Assembly (NCBI RefSeq): GCF_902806685.2
Contig: NC_048549.1
Location: forward strand, 10,743,594 to 10,807,593
Direction of reading: 5' to 3'
Source of the DNA: Maniola hyperantus
Taxonomy: Eukaryota; Arthropoda; Insecta; Lepidoptera; Nymphalidae
Length of the DNA stretch: 64,000 nucleotides
Shown here one piece after another: positions 10,265-22,473 of this stretch (positions are counted from its first letter, which is position 1; each line of letters opens with the position of its first letter). Below the pieces are notes generated by a model that saw only the letters and a list, made by a program, of their open reading frames with translations, had not been told where the DNA came from and made no database searches. The position numbers and the translations under genes are program-made.

Positions 10265-10385
10265 TTTGTACATTTTTTGATAATCAATTGTTGGATTTGT
10301 AAGATAATAATGTAGTGGTGATAATTAATTACGCAAACTTAATACGAAGGTTTCGAGGGTTCCAAAAGCACCTAGGTCTCCTTTT
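10265..10385 (+). repeat. Interspersed repeat (GGTGATAATTAATTACG family), copy 1
   Basis: AATAATGTAGTGGTGATAAT, TAATTACGCAAACTTAA and GAGGGTTCC are shared with 40265-40345 (AATAATGTAATGGTGATAAT, then AAACTTAAAACTAAAGCTA) and 38885-39000. Family unresolved. Confidence 0.5.
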
Positions 10386-10389
10386 TTAC

Positions 10390-11325
10390 TATTGTTTTCA
10401 GAGACTACTGCATCTCTCATCTATGTTGATATTGAAAGAAATACATGTTAGTATTTTATGTTTATTAACTCTTAGTCACGATGTTTAGAAGAACTAACAG
10501 CGCCCGCGTTATTGAGTAATTTAGACCGATTGCGTGTCGATGCCTGAGTATCGAAGGTTCACATCCAAATCACAGTAATTTCTAGTGTTGTATTGTAACC
10601 GTTTTTGTAAAATAGCACGTTCTATCGAGCTGTGATTATGTAAGATTGATGCGATCTGTTCTTACCCATATTTGTAAGGTTTTGATTAACTTTAGAGTTC
10701 CTTACCTCACTATCGATTCCCATTAGATTGTCTAGTACGGATAGACGTGCATCGTTATTGAGTGTCTAGCATCTCATAGTCCTAAACGTCTAAAGTAAAA
10801 GTTCAAGCTTCTTAGCAGCAACTATGAAATGCCGCCGTTCACCTCCTAGTCGCCCACGAGCGTATCGATGGAAGCCTACGGCCATTGTGCACCCGCAAAA
10901 ACTGAGACCCTGCATCTTTCTTGGTAACAACTCAAGTTGAGCTTGATTAACTTTGGAATAACGTTTTCAGTGTACCAATTTCAGTGATAGGTATGTCAAA
11001 GTACATAAAACTAGGTTACTCCTACACTTCACTCCTAGGGTAAGCTAAAATCAGATAAAATAGAATAGATTTTTATTGAAATAAATTTTTACAGGTGTTT
11101 TTCAATCGTCAAAAGAATTTATTTATGTAGTTGTATAAAGAAGCGATTACTCAGGTGGGCATCCAGCCGAAAGTTATTTACAGTGCAGCACCGATTTCAA
11201 ATTACACTGTAATGGGTTTATATTCGAATGTTGAAACCCGATACACCAATATTATACGAAGTAATTTGAATTGCAGATAGGTATCCATGATTGTAGAAAA
11301 GCTTTCAATGTGATAAATTAAAAAG
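10390..11325. other. No recognised feature
   Basis: Unique-looking sequence of intermediate GC; no ORF or known repeat identified. Confidence 0.45.
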
Positions 11326-11327
11326 AT

Positions 11328-11470
11328 TAGAAACTTTTTATTCACGTAAACCTTTGAAAAATCAAATCAAAACACTGGTTCAGAATGCCCTTCCTTCTGA
11401 GGAGAACCAGCAAGTGGTTGCTCTTTTTACCCGACTGCAGCGAAGCCCAAAGGAAGGTTATTTGCAAAAG
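11328..11470 (-). mobile_element. Jockey-like LINE 3' end, degenerate
   Basis: CTTTTTATTCACGTAAACCT, CACTGGTTCAGAATGCC, GAGGAGAACCAGCAAG and GGTTGCTCTTTTT line up with the 3' untranslated region seen at 24420-24545 and 29390-29510. Diverged and short. The 79-codon plus-strand ORF across it is not real. Confidence 0.55.
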
Positions 11471-12139
11471 AAAAGCGAGAGAGATATAAATGCGGTAGGA
11501 AATCTAAAATATCTTACAAATTCAACAATTGACAGTCAAATAATGTACAATGGCACCTATTTTTACACTGTATGTATTTTACACTGTAAATGACTTTGAC
11601 AAAGATATTGCAAAAGTATTATTGCAAGTTACAGAACGGATAGAAGGTGGAGTCACACGAGTAGATATACTTATGTGGTGGAGTCTCATGCAGCGTTTGT
11701 TGGACGGACGATCTTAAGCAATTTACTGGGAGTCGCTAGACACAAGTGGCAAAAGATCTTGTGCTGTGAAGATTCTTTCAAGAGACTTATGTTGAACTGT
11801 GAACGTCTATCGTTTCAGACGATTCAAACTAGCCCTTATGATAATGGTCTGTTTAGGAAACTATGTTTCCAAAAGCACTTCCAAAGTCAGAAGTCTCAAT
11901 CCAAATATAGTAGATTTGTCCCAATGTTTCGCTTATTCGGTAAATGCTCCATGCTCTATCGCGCATCAGCCACCGATTGATCAACGTTGTATTGAAATGT
12001 CAATGTTGAGATAGCATCTGACGATCGTTAGGGTGATTTCTTCCGACCGCAGCACGTCACACTGTATTTACCGTGGGGAGTCTTCGAACATTAGCTATTC
12101 AATTATGCCGATCTGATAGCGATGTGAGCCTTTCAAGTT

Positions 12140-12690
12140 TCTACCATTGATACTCTTGAAAAGGATGAACAACAATGACCATTTATAGGTACCAATATCT
12201 ATGGATAGGTAACATTAACACGTGCTAAAAATAAAACGGTAGACAATATAGGTACCTACCTACTGGTTAGAGAGTAGAGAATTTTTTAACCTTTGCATGA
12301 AAGACAGACTTCATCAAGATGAATATTGTATAGTACATCTGATTGATCCATTCCTACCGTTGATACGGTTGAAAAGGATGAACAACAATTGATCATTTAT
12401 AGATACTCATATCTTGGATAGAAAACATTAACATGTGTTTTAAAAAGAACGGCACAATGTGTAAGTTAGAGCGTAGATAACATTTGTTTGCAAGGTATAC
12501 GTTCATCAAGATGATATTCTTGAAAAGGACGAACAACAATGCTCATTTATAGATACCAACAACAATATTTTTGAAAAGAAAACATTAACATGTGCTTTAA
12601 ATAGAACGGCACAATATGTAAGTTAGAGAGTAGAAAATCTTTCAACCTTTGTATGAAAGACAGACGTTGATCAAGATGCATATTTGAATA
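12140..12690. repeat. Three-unit degenerate tandem repeat
   Basis: The anchor GAAAAGGATGAACAACAA occurs at about 12158 and 12371, and a variant at about 12522. Each is followed by CATTTATAGATACC-like sequence, a block with AACATTAACATGTG, and AACGGCACAAT. Shared later words are GTTAGAG-GTAGA and ATCAAGATG. Spacings are about 213 and 151 bp, so units have been lost or gained internally. Confidence 0.75.
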
Positions 12691-13131
12691 CGATAAGCTA
12701 ATACAAATTCGTGATCCATCAATAAGAGCGCAGGAGGGTGTAAAAACCGTCGCGAGCGCGTCTTCTATTCTCGAATAAAGGTTCGTTACGCGGCTATGAA
12801 TGATCGATGACCGTGGCTAACTTGCAACTACCAGAGAGTTGTCATATTACTAAAGCAGCAATGTCCCATAAAAAATAGTGTGCAAGAAAGATACTAGTAC
12901 TTACCTATAAGGATTATTACTTCCTAACTCCATGTGTGCAAGTTCATCAGTCATGCTTTCTGTCATTCAGTAAATTAACGCTAGATCTGCGAATAATAGC
13001 GCTTTTTTATCGTATTGTACTACGCAACTTTTACGGCAATGCAAAAAGAGTAAAAAAGATTCACTGAAAAATATTTAACATTTCCAGGTTTACGTCTTTG
13101 TAATCTTATGATTATGGACGCTTTTTGACAC

Positions 13132-13350
13132 ATGGATCAGCAGCTCGATTGCGGTAGAATGACAGCTACAATGTCACGATCACTATCACTACTAATTGAT
13201 TGGTGCTCGCTCTCCAACTTTGTATACTATCTCTATGGCTACAATGCATTGTTGCAACAAGAATACCATAGATTCAGCCACCACAACCATTGCGATTGTA
13301 ATAAAATGATTGATGCAGGTTTTCCGCAATCACCCTCTATGCTGCTCTAT
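13132..13350 (+). repeat. Interspersed repeat (GACAGCTACAATGTCACGAT), copy 1
   Basis: GACAGCTACAATGTCACGAT, TGATTGGTGCTCGCTC, GGCTACAATGCATTGTTGCA, ACAAGAAT and GATTGATGCAGGTTTT are shared in order with 54310-54480. The unit is partly self-complementary (TGATTGG and CCAATCA in copy 2), so it may be a MITE. The 81-codon ORF here and the 74-codon ORF in the other copy are by-products. Confidence 0.65.
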
Positions 13351-13354
13351 GGTG

Positions 13355-14985
13355 AAACTCATTGGAACCATCACTAAATCACTGCTCTACAATTAAACGT
13401 CTTATCACCATCCCTCAAGGCTTAAAAGTGGTTGCAGTTTAGTTAGTTCTACGAGATTTAGCTGGTATATCTTGGTTATGTCAGTATGTACAAAGTGATT
13501 GACAAGTCCGGGTCGATAGAATCGGTCGTCATAAATAACAACGCCACCGCTAGTTAGTACACATTCATTGGTAATAATGTAACAAGTACTTTGGATACAA
13601 TAAGTTAAACAATACCAGTGATCAACTCAGTAGTAGCGAAAGGCTTGGTAAAAAAATTGCTACGAATTAAATGTTTAAATCAGAAGTGAGGTATGGTTTA
13701 GAAATGCTAGAGTCATCAGTATAAGCTCAACAAGATACGAAACTGAATTGAGAAGATTGAAGTACACACTCTTCTCACTCACACTTGGTGAACAGATGAA
13801 TCGAATAGTGGCATCTTAATGTACTGGAAGAACGTTCCCGCAACGCAAAACACAACGTTAGAATCTCAAGCGAGTTGCTAATGCTAGACACACGAGTAAT
13901 AAAAGGCAATACTAGGAAATTCCAACAAGAGGCATATATCCATTATCCAGTAGTAGAAGATCTTCGGTTGAGAGTGAGACCACGATGACTATTAACAAGG
14001 GACCTGGTTCCGCATTTTGGATGCATACGAAATGAATGATCATATAGCAGATGGCTAAAGAATGCCAGTAACTCAGGATAAGGATATAGAGAGGATAATA
14101 AAACTTTCCTAAACATCCCCTACGTCACCGACGCATCAAATTTATGACAGGCAATCAATCCAACCACTAATTTCTCTTGAGATAATAATCATTTACGATC
14201 CGAAAACATTGATGTATAGCGGTATTTCATAGGATTAATGGAACCCAAATTTTTATCAGGAGTGACTGGTAATCGTGACAAAATGAAAGATTTTTTCAAA
14301 TCTTTCTTGCCTGAGACCGATTTTGATATAGTGAGAAGCAGTATCCGATTTCATGAACGCAATGCCTTTTGCATGTATTAACTTGCGTGTTCTATCCTTT
14401 TCCCTGCCAAAAATCGAAGACACTAATGGATGACACTATAAAGAACATTTTGACTTTATCTTCTCTAACAAACGTATTACTTACAATACAACAGGATCAG
14501 TTTATTATGTTGGGGCAGTAACGGGGCAGTAGCATTCACTGTTCGGGGCAGAGGTCACACCACTTTTTTTTAAGCCAATCTATCGATGCCTTATGCTTCA
14601 GCTAACCCCAAGAGAGACTGATCTACTATCTGCAGTTAAGTCTCTAAAAAAAAAATTCTCTCTTTAGTAAACTTTATCCCCGGTCTCTTAGTTTTTTTTA
14701 TTTGTCTCCTGAATCTGATATCTAAATATTAGGTCTTATCAATATTTCAGTCTTGAAAAGGCAATAAATACATAGACGGCCACTTTCGCATTTAATTAAT
14801 GTGGATAGTATGTATGTTAGAATGTTAACACTGATGAAAATGAATGTAACATATTGGCTTTTGCTCATTTCCAACATTTATCTATTAGGACATTAATTTA
14901 ATGAATGACTATAAGAATCCATACGTGTCTCCGTAAATCTGCAACATCAGTCTATCTATTAGAACTTTCCATAAGACTGAAGATT
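13355..14985. other. No recognised feature
   Basis: Unique-looking sequence without an ORF that I can support. A duplicated GGGGCAGTA word occurs near 14513-14530. Confidence 0.45.
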
Positions 14986-14989
14986 CGCA

Positions 14990-15232
14990 GAGCCGCATGA
15001 AGCGCAGTGGTAGACGCTATCATGTTAAGAGTGGGAGGTCTCGAGTTCGATTCCCTGCAGGAACATTTTAGGAATTTATGTCACTTCTAAATTGTCACTG
15101 GTCTGGTTTGGTGGAAGGCAAAAACGGTATGATACAACGTAGAAACTGTCGTCTGAACATGGGTTTAATTTACTGGCATACCCCACCCATCCAATTTAGC
15201 CCGCAACTTGTCATGGATAAAAAAATTCAGTA
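14990..15232 (+). mobile_element. tRNA-derived SINE (SINE-1)
   Basis: An A-box-like AAGCGCAGTGGTAGACGC and a B-box-like GAGTTCGATTCC lie about 40 bp apart, as in a tRNA-derived pol III promoter. The body follows with GGTCTGGTTTGGTGGAAGGC and a block ending near CATACCCCACCC. It corresponds to the head and body of the better copy at 23113-23361 but has a diverged tail. Confidence 0.7.
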
Positions 15233-15239
15233 CTAAAAC

Positions 15240-18200
15240 AGACAAACAAAACTCCTAATAGGTACAGACATTAGCGAAGTTCACTTTAACGCTGAATACT
15301 GCTAATGTCTTCAGCCTTCTTCGAAGTATGCCCGACTCTTGGTTGTTACGTCACACCATGTCACACCCACTTTTACTATTGAAAAATGCAGTACATGTGC
15401 ATAATATGGCTTTGGCGGCTCTTCTCATGCTATTCGATCACTTTTAGTTAGGCATTGCTCTAACGGGAAAAATAGCTTGTGCGACATTAGAAAGTGGGTA
15501 GATAGATAGGTAGGGGCGCTTGGCGCAGGTATTTGTTGCAGCTAATAAATTAAAACTATTGCCGACATATAAATCACCGTTCCATCGATGACATAAATAA
15601 TGGGACTGCATTTATCGTATTCAAAGTCCTGAATATGATAAATATATTACATTACGCTCACATTGACGATTGATATATTCGTATTTGATTTCAGCTGTGC
15701 AAATAATGAGTTTTCACTTTTCGCTTTTAAAATATATGACAGCCATTAACACACAACTGCACAAAAATAAAAAACCAATTCGTTTTTAAAATCGATAGTA
15801 GGCAACTATCATCGATAGATGATTCATCTTATCTTTGATGAAGTAGTCATAGTAGGATTATAAGAAACAACATTGATAAGTTTAGAGTGCTCCTTGACTT
15901 ATCAAACAAAATCCAAAGATACAATGCGATTGCAGTAATTGATGCAATGAGTCTTGATGCAATTGATGTAACACGAACTATGTCACAGCCATAATATATT
16001 ACAGAAGACGTCAGCCACTGAAGGGCCAATAAGGGTGCGACCGTTACTCCGTGGCCAATAAATCCAGAAACTAACGACAGTAATAAGGAACCGGCTCCGT
16101 CCGTCTCCCGTCAAACCAACAACCTCATAAACAGCTACACGTCACTCAGCTAGCCGATAAATCAGATTCCTTTATAATAGTAACCATTCATAAGCTGCTG
16201 TAAAATTTTACAACAATATGATAGAGATTTTGCTCTAAGAATTCTAAGCAAAGTAAGAAGTTGAGTGAAGGCTCAATTGCATACAAAATAGATGTAAGTT
16301 ATCAAAAAAACTAACTATACGATCAAGAAACAAAACTATAACGGCCTTAAAAATAAAGATAATTTATATTACATTAGATACAGTTTTATAAAACTGCATT
16401 ACATGAATACCTCAACGTAAAAACTAAAGCTATAAAACTTGAATGAAAGCCGAGGCTAATAATTTTAGCGTTTAAACTATCGTGAGTGTTTTCCATATCA
16501 TACATAATATCTTACACCCGGCTCTAAAGCTGATAATATTAAATCTAAAAAATCAAATTACCGAATATATGAAATGGCATACCTACCTAAAATTCATAAA
16601 CCAAAAAAAGAATCCGAAATTAAATAATCCAATTCTCACACAAAATGTTTTTACTAAAATGCGTTATCAAATAAAAGTATGTATGAACCCTGTTAAACAT
16701 AATATAGCGCTGCTACAATAATAAACGGTTCATTTAGAAAATAACATTTAAATAATCCAAACGCAAACAGAAGATAAATGGCAGAATAAAATAGACTAGT
16801 CAATGAGCGGTTACGATATAAATTTTAAACGCGGCGCCGTGACTTTTAAATCAATATATTGGAATAAGTAATTATAACGGAGAATCCATATTGAACATAC
16901 GAGCTACCATTCAGTATATTCAAATTGCCGTTTGAACGCCTTTCTACGCCACCATCTAAAGTATCATCAATATCATAAGGCAGAACTTATCGTAAAAAAT
17001 TTCAAATATTTCCGAATTAAATCTTGATAAATGATCATAACCGTTTCGTTCATGGTTTGTGTGTTTAATAAAAACTAGTTTTTATGCTACACACAGTCTA
17101 TTTTATCTCATACAGATCTTCAACAATATTTTCTATTTATATCAGTTACCTACTTTATAGTCAAATTGAGTTGCCGTGAGTAATTTTTATGTGTTTTTAC
17201 ACAAAAATTAAGTTGTTATTTTCTCTTTCATAATGGGTACAGTATATTTTAGATATTTTGTAAGAGTTCTGATAGTTTAAGAAATAAATATCTATGCAGT
17301 GAAAACTTTTAAAACAAGTGCACTTAACAATTCGAGCACCTACCTAAGCCGATACTTTTTTATTACCAAAGATTTTTGATACTTACAGACAGAAAGAACA
17401 TAATATGACAAGTGCAAATAAGGAGTATAAATGCAAAGTTAGAACTTAGTTTTGTTAATTCTTAAGATAAAATGCAAACAGCGTATTTCCAAAGACCTTC
17501 TTTGATCGTAATGGACCAATAACATTACAAAGTACATAAATTTATGTTACATACTACCAATAAGGAGACAAACATGTTACAATAAATGATAAACGTAATA
17601 AAGATACAATGATCAAGGATGACATCAAGCGATCATTCGCAGCAGATGTCTTGGCCGGATATTAGTCATATATACACGCACAAAAACATATATCCATACG
17701 AGTGCGAATTGGAAGAGATGCATTAATTGTAATTGAAGACTTCCCGTCGGTTACACCGGCCTCTTGAATTAATTAAACCACTGACATAAGACGTAAGATG
17801 TTTATTAAAATCAAGATTCTCTTTAAAAAGTTTTTTAATTAAGCTGTTGAAGATCTTAACTAATGTATTGACCTTTGACTTAATTTTTATGAGGCAAAGC
17901 TGAAGCAAAAAGTGAAATTGCAACAGGAGCCATTTTGTTGTGAATTTTGTAAGTTGAAAATAAATAAATAAAAGAAATTTTATAAACAAAAAATTTAGCT
18001 TGCATGAACGTGTTATAACCCCTTTTCTCATTCTATTGAAAGTGTAAAAGAAAAAGTTGTATTGGGAATATATTAAAACTAAGTAAGTTTGAAGTGAATT
18101 TGAGATTAACGGTTGAGATTTAAACATATGTAGTCACGTCTAAGCTATTAGAAGGCTTAAGGACTGGAAGACATGCAAACAACGCCAGCATTTGCATACA

Positions 18201-18725
18201 CAATGTGATTTCCTAAACATGAACGTCTTGGACAGTAACAATACCTTTTGAGGCCAAATTAACGTGTAGGTAAGTAATATACTTGGCAGGTTCTTGTCTT
18301 ACATAGAACTATATTTTTGTAATGATTTCTTATTGATATCCTAATTAAAATATTAATTTGATTAAAAAAAATTACAGATTTAAATATCGTAACATCCAAA
18401 CTGTTTATAATTTCATTACAGAACTGCAAATCGTTACGAATTTTGCGAGAGAGATCATTTGGAAAATGAGATAACTAAGTTAAAGCGACCTAAAAAAAAT
18501 TATCGAAGCAGGTGTTGAGCAAGGCGCTATGACCCCAACGCCTGATTCCTATGTTTTAATAGTTACGCTTTGCTCTACTTATTAATAAATTGATGCTACT
18601 AATCACTCATAAAACTATAATAGATTTCAGATAATATAAAAAGAGAACTTTAAGCAATAATTCCGAAACAGATAAAGACAAAATAAAAATTGCTATACAT
18701 AGGCAATTTCTCTAAGTCATACATT
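15240..18725. other. Long AT-rich stretch without recognised genes
   Basis: About 3.5 kb with no convincing ORF; the longest open frame (17723-18127, minus) is AT-rich and lysine/leucine-heavy with no family resemblance. A short word TTTAAACTATCGTGAGTG (16470-16487) also occurs at 26789 and, inverted, near 33700. Confidence 0.5.
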
Positions 18726-18731
18726 GCATAA

Positions 18732-19012
18732 TCTTCTATCTTCTATATATATAAAAGGAAAAGGTGACTGACTGACTGACTGACTGACTGACTGAATGAC
18801 TGACTGACTGACTGACTGAATGACTGACTGACTGATCTATCAACGCACAGCTCAAACTACTGGACGGATCGGGCTGAAATTTGGCATGCAGATAGGTATT
18901 ATGACGTAGGCATCCGCTAAGAAAGGATTTTTGAAAATTCAACTCCTAAGGGGGTGAAATAGGGGTTTGAAATTTTGTAGTGCACGCGGACGAAGTCGCG
19001 AGCATAAGCTAG
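18732..19012 (+). mobile_element. Near-complete short Helitron (HEL-B)
   Basis: It opens near A|TC (18731-18733) with a TATATATATAAAAGG block, a TGAC microsatellite (18765-18834), CTATCAACGCACAGCTCAAA, CTACTGGACGGATCGGGCTG, TTTGGCATGCAGATAGG and CCTAAGGGGGTGAAATAGGG. It ends GCGGACGAAGTCGC (a short stem with GAA loop), GAGCATAAGCTAG, then T. A terminal hairpin just before CTAG and insertion before T are Helitron hallmarks. Non-coding; the serine/valine-rich minus ORF is the microsatellite. Confidence 0.7.
18765..18834. repeat. (TGAC)n microsatellite
   Basis: Interrupted tetranucleotide TGAC/ACTG run inside the HEL-B element. Other copies of the family have only two or three units, so it expanded here. 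Confidence 0.95.
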
Positions 19013-19243
19013 TAATGCATAAAAGACTTACTTTTTCGGATATGTATACAAATATTGCAAAAGTTAATGTTTATAATAAATATAAACAATGTTGTATTCA
19101 AGAGCCGTATTGTACAGAGTAGGTACCTATCTTTTGGGACATCGATGTCTCAATAGAGGCAAGAACGTACGAAGCAGACATTCCTAAGTGCAACATGTTT
19201 TTACAATGACTCTATATTAACGAATGATAACGTCATGTTGTTA

Positions 19244-19427
19244 TCCATACTAATATTATAAATGCGAAAGTGTGTCTGTCTGTCTAAAATTTTGATAAAA
19301 TTCAGTAAAGAGATAGCTTATATCCCGGGGAAGGACATAGGCTACTTTTTATCCCGAAAAATTAAAGAGTTCCCACGGGATTTAAAAAACATAAATCCAC
19401 GCGGACGAAGTCGCGGGCATCATCTAG
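19244..19427 (+). mobile_element. Complete short Helitron (HEL-A)
   Basis: 184 bp from TC (preceded by A) to CTAG (followed by T). The 5' block is CCATACTAATATTATAAATG, then CGAAAGTGTGTCTGTCTG. The middle has AGGACATAGGCTACTTTTTA, and the end is CACGCGGACGAAGTCGCGGG CATCATCTAG with a GCGGAC-GAA-GTCGC stem. This is the cleanest single copy of the family in the window and sets its boundaries. No coding capacity; mobilisation would need a RepHel protein from elsewhere. Confidence 0.75.
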
Positions 19428-19651
19428 TGGTAAAATAACAGGGAAACTTATTTAGATACTAAATTACCGAGAACTAATATACGTCATTTTAATATTAGCT
19501 AATCGCATCTTAATTACAGTGTTTCATCATAATGTTAAAATCATCATCTCTATACGATGATGTACCTACTATTGCATGATACTACTGTAGTTAAAGGCTA
19601 TATTTAAACTTGTTTATTATCGTATGCCGACCATTGCACCTGTCATTTTTA

Positions 19652-19862
19652 GGGGTCTTAGGGTTCCGTACCTTGAAAGGAAAAAAGGGACCCTTACAGC
19701 CTGTCTGTCTGTATGTCCGTCTGTCGTGTCTGTTAAGAAAACCTATACTTCCTGTTGACCTAGAATCATGAAATTTGGCAGATAGGTAGATCTTGTAGCA
19801 TAAGTAAAGGAAAAAAATCCGAAAACCGTAAATTTGTGGTTACATCACAAAAAATAATTATG
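19652..19862 (+). repeat. GGGTTCCGTACC repeat, 5' part
   Basis: AGGGTTCCGTACCTTGAAAG, GTCTGTCTGTATGTCC, AACCTATACTTCCTGTTGAC, GAAATTTGGCAGATAGGTAG and CCGTAAATTTGTGGTTACAT run in family order. The copy ends after the TTACATCACA block. Confidence 0.75.
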
Positions 19863-19869
19863 TTTTTTC

Positions 19870-20375
19870 ATGAAAAAATAATTTGTTTTTCAATTATCAT
19901 GAAGTTCGTATCAATTTAAATAGTATAATTTAAACAAGCTTACCTCTGCGCCAAGGATGTCGATACAAAACCTATTCATAACAATAAAACTATTGTTTAT
20001 ATTTTAAAAACTCACAATATCCTCTCCGATAAAAAACCAACCAATAAAAACCAACGCATCATTGTTTATACGCGTGGCGTCCTTATCAAGTTATTTTATT
20101 AACAATTTGTTTATAACTATCTTCTTAACTCCTCTTTGTAAAGATAACTTAGCATAATTAAGTCGTATCGCAATTGTTTTTTTTTATTCTGTGGTAATAA
20201 GTTTTTTATTGATAAGTAAATAATTAATAACAAGTTAAATAACTTACGTGATTATAAATATATTATTAGCTAAACATTAAAATGTTATGATAGATAATAA
20301 TTATACAAATATAGTTTTTATTCTTCCTCTTTTTTCCTTTTGACTTTTAGCACAGCCAAATCAGCAAAGCACTTT
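19870..20375. other. No recognised feature
   Basis: Strongly AT-rich with no ORF of note. Confidence 0.5.
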
Positions 20376-20380
20376 GCATG

Positions 20381-20549
20381 TATAAGTCCCGCAAATTGCT
20401 ATTACGCTGTAACCATGTCTCATTAACGTCGAAATGACGTCATTTTGACGTCAGCCGAAATAAAAATATACCATTAGCTCGATACTTCAGTCTAGTGCTG
20501 ACGTCGCTAAAATGGCGGTCACGCGTATTAGCAATTTGCGGGACTTATA
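20381..20549. mobile_element. MITE with 21-bp perfect TIRs and CRE-like sites, copy 1
   Basis: The terminal inverted repeats TATAAGTCCCGCAAATTGCT (plus A) are perfect at both ends, and continue to about 27 bp with one mismatch. Length 169 bp; the TA/TATA at the tips fits a TA-target element. The interior contains two perfect TGACGTCA octamers (20435-20442 and 20446-20453) and a TGACGTCG at 20499. A second copy in opposite orientation is at 51885-52052. Confidence 0.75.
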
Positions 20550-20554
20550 ATATT

Positions 20555-22465
20555 GTTTATATGGTTTATGTAGACTAGCTTTACTGTTGATGCACTATGG
20601 TTTATGGGCAGCATCATACCGGAATGCTAAAGTTACTTTTACCAAAATTATATTCTACCTTCCATAACGACAACGAACGTAGCTTAAATTCACACGCGAA
20701 GTTTAGATTTTGTTACATAACTTCATAAACCGTAGGTACTGTATGATTACAGTCAACTTTTTGTTGACAACAAAAAGAAGTTTGCGCATGTGCGAGTAGG
20801 CAGTTTATTATATTAGCTCCTCCTTTTCAGCAACAGATTGCATGTAAGTTAAGGAATAATAATATGTTGAATATACTGCAACAAGTGATATAACTGAAAA
20901 ATAAAAACAAAGAACGTAGTAGGTACGATCTTTAGATAAATTGAAGATCATAAATATTTCTTTTATAGACAATCATCTAACATCTATTCTGTTTCTAATC
21001 CTCATAAGATGTTTAGTAGGTAGTAGGAGACAAAATATATTTTATAGACAGCGACCAAATTATTTGATATGGCAAATTATGTTTAAGGAAAAATAAAACT
21101 AATTAGTTATAGGTGATTATTATTTATTCCGTGTTACACAACGGAATAAATAATAAATGTATATTCACAATATTGACCCCAAAATCATTAGTGTTTTTAT
21201 TATAGATCAAATAGGATACGTTATAAATACCAGAGTGTCACGAAAACTCTCAGAGAATCTAAATTGCCCAATTAGTGAACAATAAAAAAATCGGATCGAT
21301 TGTTTGCTAGAAACTCAGATCTAATCCTGATATTAACAATGTGAAAAGTGAAACACCTAATTCTACTGAAATGCAATCGATTATAATCGATCCAAATATT
21401 TATTTTGAGTTTTTGTAATTATGTCATTATCAAATAAAAAACTATCAGAATATTATAAAGTACTAAAGTAACTGAATAAATGAGATTGACTCGTAATTAT
21501 TAAAGGAACGAGACAAATTTACGTATATTACAGAAAATATACCTACTTCAGCATATTGAGTACTTTGTATCGAAGTAAGTGACGGACATTAATATATAAA
21601 TAGACTGGTTATCTTCTCCGAAGTGATAAAGGTTAAGATTGATTATTGGAATAAACAGTGAATGATAGTGATTTATTTTATAGCATTTAATGCAGTCCAT
21701 AATAACATTATACGAGAGAAAAAACAACGGTTTCAAGTTGTACTTATAAAAAGATTTAATTCCATTAAAACTACTTAATAACCCTGAGGATAAGTTTGTA
21801 AACAAACTCGACAATAGTGTGGCGTTAATAATTAATCATAACAAAATATATTATCATGATTTAACAAATCTCGACATTTCAATATTAAAACTTACCACTG
21901 ACTTCAGTGACGAGATAATCATGCAAAAAGTTACTCTACATCGAGACTAGATTCCGATTATAATAACAAGTAGTAAAGCAACTTTAAATTCTAATAAATA
22001 AATTAAAGAAACATTCAACTTACAATAAATTGACGTTGAAATAAAAATCTTCCCTAAACAAACACGATATTACAAATTACAATCACGCAAGGTCCAACAC
22101 AGCACTCAGTTCAAACTTGAAAATCACGGAACTTTTACGGTTAGCGGTAACTACAACCGCTCGCTATGACGTCTAAACATGAAATGGTGTCTTGATGATG
22201 GTTACGCGAAAGACAGGGGAAACCAGAGGAGCGGGATGAGAGGAGATGTGGGCGGGGCATTGCAGGTGTATCAGAAACGATGATGTATCGCAACTTTACA
22301 TTCGAACACGCCTCACTGTCACGCGCGAGCGAAATTTTGTCATTCATGAGGCGTTAATTGTTTGTTCGATGGTGATATCGATTTCATATCGATGTCCGAG
22401 GCTTTATTTATGGTGATGACTTGTGATATAATAGAGAGTGAGTTGCGGCTATTTGTTCATAAGGG
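20555..22465. other. AT-rich stretch without recognised genes
   Basis: No ORF or repeat that I can assign. A small palindrome, TTATTTATTCCGTG...CGGAATAAATAATAAA, lies at about 21120-21160. The block 22140-22350 is more GC-rich and has a 68-codon minus ORF with no recognised similarity. Confidence 0.45.
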
Positions 22466-22473
22466 TTTTACTG

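Noticed and set aside
17723..18127. 134-codon minus ORF
   Set aside because: AT-rich, dominated by L, F, K, I; no motif and no start context; consistent with chance.
18736..18942. Minus-strand ORF with SVSHSVSQ repeats
   Set aside because: Translation of the TGAC microsatellite inside a HEL-B element.
22080..22440. Candidate promoter (TCAGT initiator-like word with GC-rich downstream block)
   Set aside because: A five-base initiator match occurs by chance many times in the window, and no gene follows.
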